A stretch of 64,000 nucleotides of DNA from Perkinsus olseni (lineage: Eukaryota; Perkinsozoa; Perkinsida; Perkinsidae), in assembly GCA_013115135.1 (NCBI GenBank), contig JABANP010000035.1, positions 124,001 through 188,000 on the forward strand, given 5' to 3'. This document shows, in pieces, positions 46,067-56,164 of the stretch; the first letter of the stretch is position 1, and every line of letters starts with the position of its first letter. The notes beneath the pieces are model-generated. The model saw only the letters and a list, made by a program, of their open reading frames with translations. It was not told where the DNA came from and searched no databases. The position numbers and the translations under genes are program-made.

Positions 46067-47356
46067 TTAGAATCTTCGATCACGACTGCGACTCCTCGAT
46101 CGAGGTCGGGCAGCGCTGCGTTCCCCACCATCGGTAGAGGCCCCTGTAGCAGCGAGGTTGGAAGGTATACCGTTGCTCATAGAACCAACACCGTAAGCTC
46201 CCATGGCTGAGCCGTAAGTAGGAGCTGCGCCGCATTTGCGGCACACGACCCTCGAGGCAAAGTTCATGTCACCGCATGCAGGGCAATCCCAATCACCTGA
46301 AGAGTTACCACGGCAATGCACCAACGTTCCGTTGCAAAGACGAAACAATTTACCCTCTCGCCTTCCTTGTTTTCCCTTTCCACCCGCACCCCACCAACCG
46401 GGCCACCCACCGTACGCCGCGGGCATAGCAGTTGACGGATCCGCTGCTCCGTCGGGACCTGCACGACAAAGGCTTACTACCGTATTACTCGGATGATAGA
46501 CCAAGGTACCCGCAGATCCAGGGTAGGCGCCCATCATCGGCCAGTAAGCTGCGGCCACGGCGGCGAGATACTCCGGACTGGACGGATCGGGAGGTGGAGC
46601 GCCCTTGGCAGCATAGCAGCTGCGGCAATACTCGTTTCTGGCGAACTGGTGGTCCCCACAAGTATTGCAGAACCTACGAGATCACAGACGTTGAATGCGC
46701 AGCTGAGATTTTCTGATAAAAGCCACCCTCGAAAAGTTGGATAAACCTCAGATGAGAAACCCACGATTAGGGCTTACCAATCGCCCTCCCTAACTTCTTG
46801 CTTACTTCCGCCACCTTTTCTCGGCCAACCTGAGCAGTACACCCAAATGAAAAACAGAAGAGTAAATAGACAATCATGCGAATGGACATCTGAACGCATT
46901 TCTAGACGTGTAATGCATCATAAAACGATCATTCACCATGAGGACAAACGCCAGACACCCAGCCAGTACTGTTGAGGAACCAAACAACTTGGGGTTGCAC
47001 AGAAGGTAAACGACCCACCCATTTGTACTCATCCCCGTGGCGGCCCCTCCCCAACCCCCGCTGTAACCAGAAGAGGACTGTTCTCCATGATGTTCTCTCG
47101 CCTGCCCGGTGCCAGACCCATCAGAAGTTGCCGAAGTTGTTTCTCGGCCACCGCCCTTCCCACCATAATAACCGTCACCCCAGGTCCCTCCACCACCACC
47201 GTGGCCTACGTTTTCATTATAAGCGTCGTTGTAGCCAGCTGGCATTGGCATCTGCTGCTGAGGCATCGCGTATGGATCAGGTCCTGATGGCGGCATCCCC
47301 TGGCCAGGTGGGCCCATCATAGAAGATGGATCGCCCGGATAGTAAGGAGGTTGCAT
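46067..47356 (-). CDS. RanBP2-type zinc-finger protein with RS tail
   Basis: The minus-strand ATG at 47356 gives a Pro/Met/Gly-rich start (MQPPYYPGDPSSMMGPPGQG) and a Gly-rich region. After an intron region (about 46740-46960) two RanBP2-type zinc fingers appear: RFCNTCGDHQFARNEYCRSC and DWDCPACGDMNFASRVVCRK followed by C, both fitting CX2C...N...CX2C. A Gly-rich linker (YGGWPGWWGAGGKGKQG) lies between them. The C-terminus is Arg/Ser-rich (SRSRSRDRRF) and stops at 46067. Such fingers bind single-stranded RNA with GGU motifs in ZRANB2 and FUS-like factors, so a splicing or hnRNP role in the nucleus is likely. Confidence 0.75.
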
Positions 47357-47894
47357 GACCGAAGGGGCGTAAAATGAAACGAACTGAGACCGGTGAATAG
47401 CAGATGATTTGTAAAATAGTAATATAGATTCTATTTACTGACTGTACCGATTGTAGCTCTGGTGCTCCCAGTAGAAGTCGTTCTAATGGGGCCAGTCAAC
47501 GCGTAACCATTACACGGTCGATAGAAGCAACCCCGATAGACGAAGACATGCAAATGCCTCCATGACCACTTGATGCAGTATCTTGAACCGCGTACAGGAT
47601 TGAATAACGCACGCGATTGAAATGGCGCACGCCCTATGGATCGATATGCCGCGCTCTATTGATTTGCGGATGTGTTCAAATCAGCCCTCGGAGATGATTC
47701 ACGCTCAAGTATGCAGTCTCATGCTTATCTCTCGCGTCCTGCTTAGCAAAGGTGGATTTCTCCTGCAAAATCGAAGCAGTAGCGGAAAGAAGAGTGGCGA
47801 GGGGACGCCTGAGTGTGTTTCCCACTGCCCAAGGTGTCCGCTTTTCCCGAATACCCTCATTTCTGCCTCCTCTCAAGATTATCTTTTCTAACCT
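47357..47894. promoter_or_regulatory. divergent intergenic region
   Basis: About 540 bases lie between the zinc-finger gene start (minus) and the ArfGAP gene start (plus). Promoters for both should lie here; no motif was singled out. Confidence 0.35.
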
Positions 47895-50339
47895 ATGACA
47901 ATGATACGGACCAAGCTTGGTAACCCTCAAAAGAATTTAGTGGACCGCATCAAGGCCTTTCAGAAGAGTGACAAGGCCAACAGGTAGTCCGGTGTTGTTG
48001 GTACCCATTCTCCTTCTTCACAGCCGCTCTTATTCGTACCAGAATAGTTGCGACAGATAGTCTGATTTCAGCCTAGTTCAGCTTCGGTTTGACCTCGGTT
48101 CTAGTTCTTGCTTTCAGGCATTGTGCGGATTGTGGCGAATTAGGCCCGACCTACATCTGCACGGACTTTGGAACCTTCGTATGCACGGAGTGTGCCGGAA
48201 TCCAGTAATATAATGTCTATAGCTGCTGGGAGTATTTTTTACCATGGGCGTTGTCTCAGCCGTGAGTTGAACCACAAAGTGAAGGGCATCTCAGTGTCAA
48301 AGTGGACGGAGCAGGAGGTCGAGAATCTCGAGGCCCATGGAAATACAGTAACGTGGCCAAGCCTCTGTTACTCTTGAGACGCGATCTATTCTTTTCAGAA
48401 AGACCGGGAAACGTACATGGCCAACTACCGTCCCAGGCATCGATTTGGCAGAACCCAACAACCAGGACCGACAACGCTTACGGGACTTCATGAAGTTGAA
48501 GTATGTCGACAAGAGGTAGGTGGTCGTTGTTGCGCGTGGTGCCTGAGAAGTGGCCATGTCCTTCAGGTGGGCTGGGACTCCTCCAGATAGATCGGTGCGC
48601 GCCCCTGCGGTTACTTCTGACTCCCGAGCCAAGCAGAGCCCGATGAGTCCTGCCAGTAATTCACAGCCTGGTAGGTCTCGTCGGTACGATTCGCCTCTTC
48701 CTTTATGCGTGTACCAGATTTAATCGACGCGGCAATCATACCAGATCACGAGCAGAGCTCGGTAAAGCCAAAACACCATAAACACAAGAATGCGGCAGGT
48801 AGTCCAGGGAGTAGTTCAGGACGGCGTCAGTCTTCTAGAGGACTTCTCTTCGAAGCGTTAGTGCAGCATCACCGAAGTGGCGTGCTGGCACACCCCATTC
48901 CTTCCGGTTTCAATCTTATGTTCTATTCCTCTACCTATGTATCTTCTCCAGCTACTTCTGTCATATCTTCCTTTTCAGCGCCTGAGGTCAGATCTGCGGT
49001 TGCCAGCGGTGATCTGCTAGATGACGACTGGGGATTCCAGAGCGCAGGAGGCCCCTCGACGCAGAACAGTATACCGCCCGTACAGCAGAATGGAAATTCG
49101 GGAGGGCTGCTGGTAGTGAGTCGGTTCAACTTCGCTCGCACATGAGAGATTGTAATACGTATAATTTTTCCGAGAGTTCTTTTGCACAGTCCTTTTCTCC
49201 TACCCCGGCTGAGCAGGGAAGTGCTACTCAAGCTGGATACTCAACTTCGGCTCCTCTTCCCAACGTAAGTGTTAGTTTTGCTCATTTCCATTGCGGCTAC
49301 CGTGCCTGCTCAGGCGCAAGCATCGAGCGCTGCGGTAGCTACGCAGCAGCCGAGTCTCGTTACGCCTATGAACTACGTAGGAGGCCACCCCATTGAGGTT
49401 TTAGTATCCTCGACAGCTTCAGGCGCAGTCTCATCCTGTTCCGATGAACCCCGGTGCTCCCGGCGCCTCGGTACCCTCTTTGAAACCTGAAGCGGCTCAT
49501 AACGTAACTGCCGAGATGGGCTCTCCCGTAGTATGGTAGTGATTATCAGATACCAGCGTCAATGACTAATACCGACCTGGAGTCTACCATCCGTGTGCAA
49601 TGCACGTCGTTGCTCAACTCTCTCCGACAGTTGCATACGGTTGACCCCGCGATGTCAGAGACCGCGAAACGTTATATCGAGGACTCTCTTCGTGGGCTGG
49701 GAATCGAATGGATGTCTGGGGTAAGGCTGCTTCGCTCAGTTGGTGATACATTTATCGCAATGAACTGCTTACTCTCAGTCCTACAGCAGCAGTCCTGCAG
49801 TGTCAGCCACCACCGTGCCTGCCATTAACAGCGCAGCCCCCGGTGCATATCCCATGCCAGCCAGTAATCCAGCTGTTTCGGCTCCGGGTAACTTGTTTGC
49901 GCTTTTCTCCTTCTCAAGTCGTGGTGCTGCAGGCCATATGAGGTCGGACTCCAATCCGTTTGGTGCTATGCAGTCTAGCTCGCCGAGGGCGCCACCACAG
50001 GTAATTTCTTGCGCCCTAGGCACAGGCCTGAATGCAAAACTTCAGGTATCGATGCCCAGGACTAACTCGTTTGACCAAAAGGATAATAACCCCTTCGGAG
50101 AAATTGCATCCTTGCCTCAGAGTTCCTTGCAAGGGAGCTTGGCCGCCTCGGGCATCGGGCCCGGTGGCGTTGCTGCCAGCGCCGGTGTTCATCCTCCAGC
50201 ACAACTGCCTGTCTCTCCTGGCGGTATGAGCAATTTGCTTGGAGGTTTCAGTCCTGCTAGGACTGGCCAACCGACGTTGTCCAGTGGCGCTGTTGTTGGT
50301 ACACAGCAGGCCCAGCAGAATCCGTTCGTTTTTCACTGA
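47895..50339 (+). CDS. ArfGAP of the AGFG type
   Basis: The ATG at 47895 starts MTMIRTKLGNPQKNLVDRIK. The GAP zinc finger is spliced as NRHCADCGELGPTYICTDFG then TFVCTECAGIH (CX2CX16CX2C). Next come RELNHKVKGISVSKWTEQEV and ENLEAHGN, the region after the finger in AGFG/Hrb proteins, followed by ETYMANYRPRHRF. The long remainder is low-complexity (Ser, Ala, Gln, Pro) and contains NPF endocytic motifs in DSNPFGAMQ, DNNPFGEIA and the terminal QNPFVFH. NPF motifs bind EH-domain proteins. The predicted role is Arf-linked coat adaptor activity in endocytosis or vesicle traffic. The stop is TGA 50337-50339. Several introns in the tail were not individually fixed. Confidence 0.8.
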
Positions 50340-50577
50340 GTGATCTGAGTGTGAAACTTTTTATATAATACTTGCCATACGACAATCGATGCATCTCTCT
50401 CATATCATATGTAGTATCCGCAATGATGAAATACATTTCCGTGTGACACAGTATTCTGTTCTTGCCGGGACCAGGGACGTTTGGGTTCGTGATTAGATCA
50501 GCTATGTTCAGCTAGGGGGGTGCACTGTTAGTTCGCTGGTCATGCTTTCACTCAGTTGTATATTTTCTGCCTCCAAT

Positions 50578-51887
50578 ATGCCGCAGAACGAGCATATTGA
50601 AGAGCACCGCAAGCGGTTCGGCCGCAGGTTAGATTACGAGGAGCGGAAGCGAAAGAAGGGTAGGGTCACGGGCAGTCTCAGTTCAGAGAATCTCCGGCGA
50701 ATCACTTCTTTCCGTGTGTTTATGCTCTCAATGAATGTCAAGCTTTAGTACCCTGATCAGATGCCCGTGCCGTCCACAAACAGTCTAAGACTGCGCAGAA
50801 GCTCAGGGGCATCAAGGCCAAGATCTTCCACAAGAAGAGGTAGTTTGAATCACTGTACCGTCGGTCTTTGACTGAGAAGCGGAGAAGGAACTGTGCGGTG
50901 ATGTTAACCTCGGGATGACTGCAATCACTCCCTAGGTATGCTGAGAAGGCCACCATGCGTAAGACCATCAAGAAGCATCAGGAGAAGGAAGGAAAAGAGA
51001 AGGCTCCCGAGGACAGCGTTCCCCAGGGTGCTGTTCCTGGCTACTTGTTGGATAGGGAAGGTAGGAAGTATAAGAGTATTTGTGGTCACTGGGTCACCCT
51101 TGGCTCCTCAGGTGTTAACAGGACCAAGGTTCTGTCCAATATGGTCAAACAGAAGAGGGCGGAGAAGGCTGGAAAGTGGCAGGTCCCTGTGCCCAAGGTT
51201 AAGGCCATGACGGAGGATGAGATGTAGTGGCTGGGCTGTCCTTTAGAGATCCACGGCTCGCTTTTTACCCATCCTGGATCCGGTCTCCTGCAGGTTCAAG
51301 ATTCTCCGATCCGGCAAGAGGAAGAAGAAGGCATGGAAGCGAGTTGTAAGTTTATAGTTCTCGGCGTCGTCTTGCGGCCTAGAATTCGCGCCGCGTACTA
51401 TCGTCCCTGACTTGCGTAGGTTAACAAAATATGCTTCGTTGGTGAGGATTTCACCCGTAAGCCCCCGAAGTACGAGCGCTTCATCCGGCCATCCAGTCTA
51501 CGTTTCAAGAAGGCTCACGTTACCCACCCAGAGTTGAAAACAACTTTCTGCTTGGTAAGGATATTCCCTGTCGCTTATGAACTTCTCTCGGCCCGCACCG
51601 GCAGGAATTCAAGCAACATTCCCATCATGTCAGGATATCGTGTCCGTCAAGAAGAATCCTCAGTCCGAGCTGTACTCGTCCCTCGGCGTCGTCACCAAGG
51701 GTACGATCATTGAAGTCAATGTCAGTGACCTTGGGCTTGTAACACAGACTGGCAAGGTTGTCTGGGCCAAGTAGGGAACCTATAATCAAACGAGGTTTAT
51801 CCATCACTGCGTTCGCGGCTTAGGTACGCGCAAGTGACGAACAATCCGGAGTTGGACGGCTGCATCAATGCAGTGCTCCTGGTGTAA
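50578..51887 (+). CDS. NSA2: NSA2 ribosome biogenesis factor
   Basis: The whole protein aligns by eye with NSA2 (TINP1), a nucleolar factor for 60S maturation with an S8e-like fold. It starts [20 protein letters not shown], continues with [128 protein letters not shown], and ends [20 protein letters not shown] with TAA at 51885-51887. Introns interrupt it at several sites, for example GTAGGAAG...CCTCAG after DREG (about 51061-51112). No frame corrections are needed, which makes it a good reference for intron style here. Confidence 0.95.
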
Positions 51888-52767
51888 ACTACCCCATCGC
51901 TCTGTCAAGAGGCTTTACGTTATAATCCTACGTTACTGAACCGCTGGTTTCGCAGAATAGAGATCTTGTGTTGCTCAAGTATGAAGGTATCAACCCGGTT
52001 ACCAGTATGGTCACGGCTTGTTGTGTTGGTTGTGAAAGAGTCATTTCGTCTTGTACGTGTGGGAGCGTATATATTGGCTGCGTACTGGAGCGTGAGGGGA
52101 GTATCTCGTGCGACACAATCTGTCGCGATATCTATTTATCCTGCCTTCTTTTCTTTGTGTCATCTGTTCAGCTGTGCACTCGCACGATGTATATGGCCAT
52201 AGTGCCCACTAGAGGCGTGTTCGTTTGGCGGTCACAGATAAACGTCTCTCTACCTCATGGAAACCCTGAGTCCAGGTTGATCGGTCTAGTCAACGAAGCC
52301 TATCAATCAAAGTGTGGCACACAAAAGCAATGATATGTCAATTGTCACCGGGATTCGGTCTCACTCTAGCTACTGTAGGCCACGAACTCCTACTCTGTAC
52401 GCTGTTCGGCGGTTTCGATTATGCTCATTATCAATGACTTGGGCTTTGAACGCTGACAGTTTAGCGTTCCTCTCCTCGCTTCTTAGGGTTACTTCTCAAG
52501 CATCTAGCTTATCCAGTAGGGTCCGCTGCCTTGTTGCTGAGAAATAGTATCGGGAGGGAGAATGGAATTCGCCCCGTTACTCAACGATCACACAACAGGC
52601 AACCGTGAACGTGGAAAGTTTCATTCGGTCATGTGAGACACGCAGCCAAACTCTCACGTAGCTCATCGTCCTGCTGCAACGGCCAGTAGTACAGACTCGA
52701 TTTGCTGTCAAACGAGGAACAATGTTACATTGAAACAGAAAGGGAGGAACTCGCAACCGAAGGTCTT
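51888..52767. other. convergent intergenic region
   Basis: A 121-codon open frame on the plus strand (51968-52333) is Cys-rich but lacks family resemblance or codon-like regularity, so I do not call it. Nothing else was recognised. Confidence 0.35.
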
Positions 52768-54004
52768 TCACTCATTTACTTTCTCCAATTCCGTCACTCG
52801 CACTCCAGATCGTGCGATGAGATCGTTCTCCTCGTTGATTCGGTCTTGAACTTCCTGGATCTCTCTGAGAAGGCGTAGTCAGTACAGCCCTCTCTAGGGT
52901 TATGTCCAGGAGGGGGAGCGAACCACGACGCGAGAGCCAGAAGATGCTACCTCAGAATGGGATTCAGGACATTCTGTGTTCGTTTCTGTTCTTCTTGAAG
53001 TAATGCTCGCGCCTCCTTGTACTCTTCCCTCGCAGCCTCGAGGTCTCTGTCCATCAGAGCTATGTCTTGATGGATCAACTCCATCGATTTTCCAAGAGGG
53101 GTGCACCTGAATCTCCGGAACTGAAGAGGCCCGCATGTTATAGGAAGTACGCGCCACAGATCTTCTGTATGAGGTCCTGCAGTATGGGCGTCTTGTCAAC
53201 ACCGCCGCTCTGGGGACGCTCGTCCCATTGTGTATTCGCCACACCCCTTACAGCAGTGGGTGCTGAAGAAAAGTTGGACAGATAACAACAGGGACTATCT
53301 TTTAAGAACTCAGTGCGATTCATGATTCCGATTGCCACTCATACTCACCTTCCGCTTGGACCTCACTGCGCTTTCTGCGCAGCTTTCCCATACGGATGTC
53401 ATTTTTGGCTCCAGCTTCATTCGAATCTGACAGTCGTATGACAATAAGACAGGATACTCCCCGCCTTTCAGTGGAATGCGAATCTCTGCGAACTCTGGGC
53501 TACCGATGTTGTCGCCGGGCGCTCCTTGCCCTGCTTGGACCTCTAGAATATCTCGAACTAACTTCCCATGATCCTCCGGACGGGCTTCCGCAGTTTCTGC
53601 GATATGGCCCGTAAACGTCGGGCGGAGACTCGCATCAAGATGCACCTGAGTAGTCCACCCGGTACACGTTCGGCTGTAGGAGTAGACCGGCGCACCTCCT
53701 CGTCCTCATCTGCGTCGACCTCACCGTCCTCAATCACGTTTGGTGGAGGGAGCATTACGTCCGTCATTTCTGCGACGGCCTGACGAGTCGAGCTGCGACG
53801 TAGATGCTGCTACAGGGTCACGACTAATTCGGTGGCAGCATCGGTCGCTCAAAGTGAGGAAGTTCACGGAAGATATGGGTAGTGGTGCACACTCTCGTTC
53901 CCATACGAAATCCCCACGCCTACCTCCCGCTCAGGCGCAGACGACTTTATTTGCGGCGGGCGGCGCGATGCGGTTCTGGGGCGTTCATGTACCGCTGTCA
54001 TCAT
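52768..54004 (-). CDS. coiled-coil protein, function unknown
   Basis: The minus-strand ATG at 54004 gives MMTAVHERPRTASRRPPQIK and, after an intron, an acidic segment (NVIEDGEVDADEDEEV). Middle exons include RIPLKGGEYPVLLSYDCQIR, which looks like a beta-rich domain, and GGVDKTPILQDLIQKICGAY. The C-terminal third is a coiled coil: KSMELIHQDIALMDRDLEAA, REEYKEARALLQEEQKRTQ and LLREIQEVQDRINEENDLIA, ending ELEKVNE with TGA at 52768-52770. I do not recognise the family. It could be a cytoskeletal or centrosomal structural protein, by composition only. Confidence 0.5.
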
Positions 54005-54022
54005 AGCTTCTAAGCGGAGGGC

Positions 54023-54739
54023 CTAGTAATAACAGGAAAAGTTGTGAATGAGCACTGGCTCTCGGAGCAACTCAATGGATCTTTCTGGGCTCCACAATGA
54101 GAACCCTACCTCCTCGTTCTCAGACTCGGCGAGGTTGATGTCTTGTTGCTCAGCTGAGTTTTGGAGCGGATCCTAGCCATAAGAATTCGATAGGCAGAAC
54201 TCGGCACATATCGAGGATAAAAGCGCTCCACGATGGGTTCGAACCACCGACCTTGTGGTTAACAGCCACACGCTCTGCCTACTGAGCTAGCGGAGCTCTT
54301 ATTTGCATTAGTTCATGGACAATGAAGTTCTCATTAATGCTCGTACATTACCCTGCGCTGCGTCTTGTGTTTTCTTTCTGCCTCTCTTTCCTCCGCCTCC
54401 AACTTGGCCTGTTCGACTCGTGCCCGTTCTAATCGTTCTCTCTCCTCAGCTTCTCGTTGTTCAGCTTCCTGAGATATTTAGAGGCTCGCGCAGTGCAACG
54501 ACAGTTCACTGAGCGACGGCACTCTCTACCTCAGCCTTCCGTCTGGCTTCTTCCTGCGCTTGTCGAGTTCTTTCCACTTCTTCCTCGGCCCGACGTCTCT
54601 CGGCTTCCTCTTCCTCTTCTCGCTGCCGACGTTCTCTCTCAATCGCAGCTTGACGCTGTTGAGCTTCATCATCACCTGTTCCGCAGTACGAGACACGAGA
54701 TGGCGTGCGCGCATCGCTCTTCTTCATTCCGCGGAGCAT
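54023..54739 (-). CDS. Glu/Arg-rich coiled-coil protein with a tRNA gene in an intron (5' end uncertain)
   Basis: Minus-strand exons encode a long charged helix: AAIERERRQREEEEEAERRR, AEEEVERTRQAQEEARRKAE, then, after an intron, EAEQREAEERERLERARVEQ and AKLEAEEREAERKHKTQRR. The helix exon ends at 54352. A 179-nt intron (54173-54351, GTAATG...GGCTAG) contains a tRNA-Asn. The last exon joins in phase as DPLQNSAEQQDINLAESENE and ends HNFSCYY with the stop at 54023-54025. The start is uncertain; an ATG at 54739 is possible but exons further upstream (up to about 55060) may belong. Function unknown; low-complexity E/R-rich helices occur in many cytoskeletal proteins. Confidence 0.5.
54224..54296 (-). 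tRNA. tRNA-Asn (GTT)
   Basis: The minus strand folds into a full cloverleaf of 73 nt. The acceptor stem is GCTCCGC with GTGGAGC (one G-U pair). The D arm is GCTC/GAGC, and the anticodon stem TGTGG/CCACA encloses loop CTGTTAA with anticodon GTT. The T arm is GGTGG-TTCGAAC-CCATC, and the discriminator base is G. A box (TAGCTCAGTAGG) and B box (GGTTCGAACCC) fit pol III promoters, and TTTT follows soon after the 3' end. CCA is not encoded. It lies inside an intron of the surrounding coiled-coil gene, in the same orientation. Confidence 0.95.
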
Positions 54740-55387
54740 AAGTACTAATTACGCTGTCGACGCGATTCGGTTTCTTTCTTCAGGTCAGTCCCGTCTTCCG
54801 GTGCAACCGAGTCACTTTTCGGTTGCTGAAAGACAGACGGAAGATAGTATCGCCAAGTGTCTCGTGGGGGTCATTGAAACGCTCGTTTCGTTCTCGAGCG
54901 GCATGCCTCGCGGAAAACTTTGAGCGACAGATATGCCCGAACATCGAGAAGAGCCGTAAAAATGTGCTATGCCCTCTCTGTGAGCTATAGCTTCTCGAAA
55001 CTTCACAGGACGGAAATTCAGCTCTCACAAGGCCAGGAGAGTTTGACAGAGTCATTCATTCATACTCGCAAACTTACACCCGCGTCAAATTCCCACGGTG
55101 GAAACGAAAAGACAAGACTCTGCGAGAAAACCTCACTTGGGTATTCGTCGGCTGCTTGACGCTTGAGCGAGCGCCAGGCTTGGAAGACAGTACGAGCACT
55201 CCCCCAGATTTCACCCTAAACCAGACATCTTACCCGAGTTGACAACTTCACGCGGATAAGCCGTAAATTTGTCGACTCACCTTTCAACGGCATCATCACT
55301 CCTGGTCGTCGCCTCGGTGGCGGCCTCATGAACTCTAACTAGGAAGCCGTTCGTCCTCTCTGGCTCAGAACCGGTCACTGAAGAGAG

Positions 55388-55612
55388 CTATACATCGAAA
55401 CTCGCATGAGTTCTGAGCCGGAGAGCCTCGAAGTTCGCGGTCAAGCGAGAGCTACGCAAGTACAGAACCGGGCAGAGTGTGATTGGAGCCCCACCTATCT
55501 TTGATGGATTGACGTCGATACTCTCAGCGCTGAGCTCGAGTGCATAGGCCACGCACGAAATCCACTTCGTCAGAAAATCCACTTTCTGTTGTTTAGTCTG
55601 GCAGCGCAGCAA
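55388..55612 (-). CDS. exon(s) of an unknown protein
   Basis: A minus-strand frame ends at 55388 and reads [20 protein letters not shown] then a strand-rich tail ([18 protein letters not shown]). The first part looks like the C-terminal helix of a PH-like domain. No start codon or partner exon was fixed; it could be an upstream part of the coiled-coil gene to the left, or a separate small gene. Confidence 0.3.
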   Translation of the reverse strand: MLRCQTKQQKVDFLTKWISCVAYALELSAESIDVNPSKIGGAPITLCPVLYLRSSRLTANFEALRLRTHASFDV

Positions 55613-56164
55613 AAACCAGTGTCTCGTTGGCGTGAACGGTGGCTACCGTTATCTTCTTGTGATCAAGCTCGTCTTGGCTAAACAAGCCTCGCCCGAAGCC
55701 GGAAACATTTTGTACTTCGATAAAGATGTCGTGGAGGAAGCGGAATGGAGGTTTTGCCAAGTACCTTCACGTGACCGCCATATATGTGCACAAGCATTCT
55801 GTCAGAAGAGCATTGTGGTGAATGTGGCGCCATACTACATCACCGGTTCGAGATAACAATTTTTCAACTTGATGCAAGCCGTGATTTTCTCACGGCGAGG
55901 GCGCCCTTACTTGTCCGCCATCCTCGGTTTTTTTATCAAGCTTCCGAGGGACTGTTGTGTGGCCAGTATCCATTGTGGTGGAGCCTCCGGCTCAGACATT
56001 ACACGATGGAGCAGCAAGGATGGCTGGGATACCCCGGGCGCACTATAGCCATGCCGCCCGTCGTTCCGCCTGGGCCAGAAATGGCACCCGATCAAGCCCG
56101 TCCCACCGATTAAAGAGATCGTATCCGGAAACATAATCCTGAAACTTTCCCATGAGGCATTTAA
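55613..56164. other. unassigned
   Basis: Open stretches exist on both strands, but none has recognisable features. Part may be 3' sequence of the PUS7 gene. Confidence 0.3.

Noticed and set aside
51968..52333. 121-codon Cys-rich open frame as a gene
   Set aside because: It has no family resemblance, no splice context and several overlapping frames of similar length; it is probably chance.
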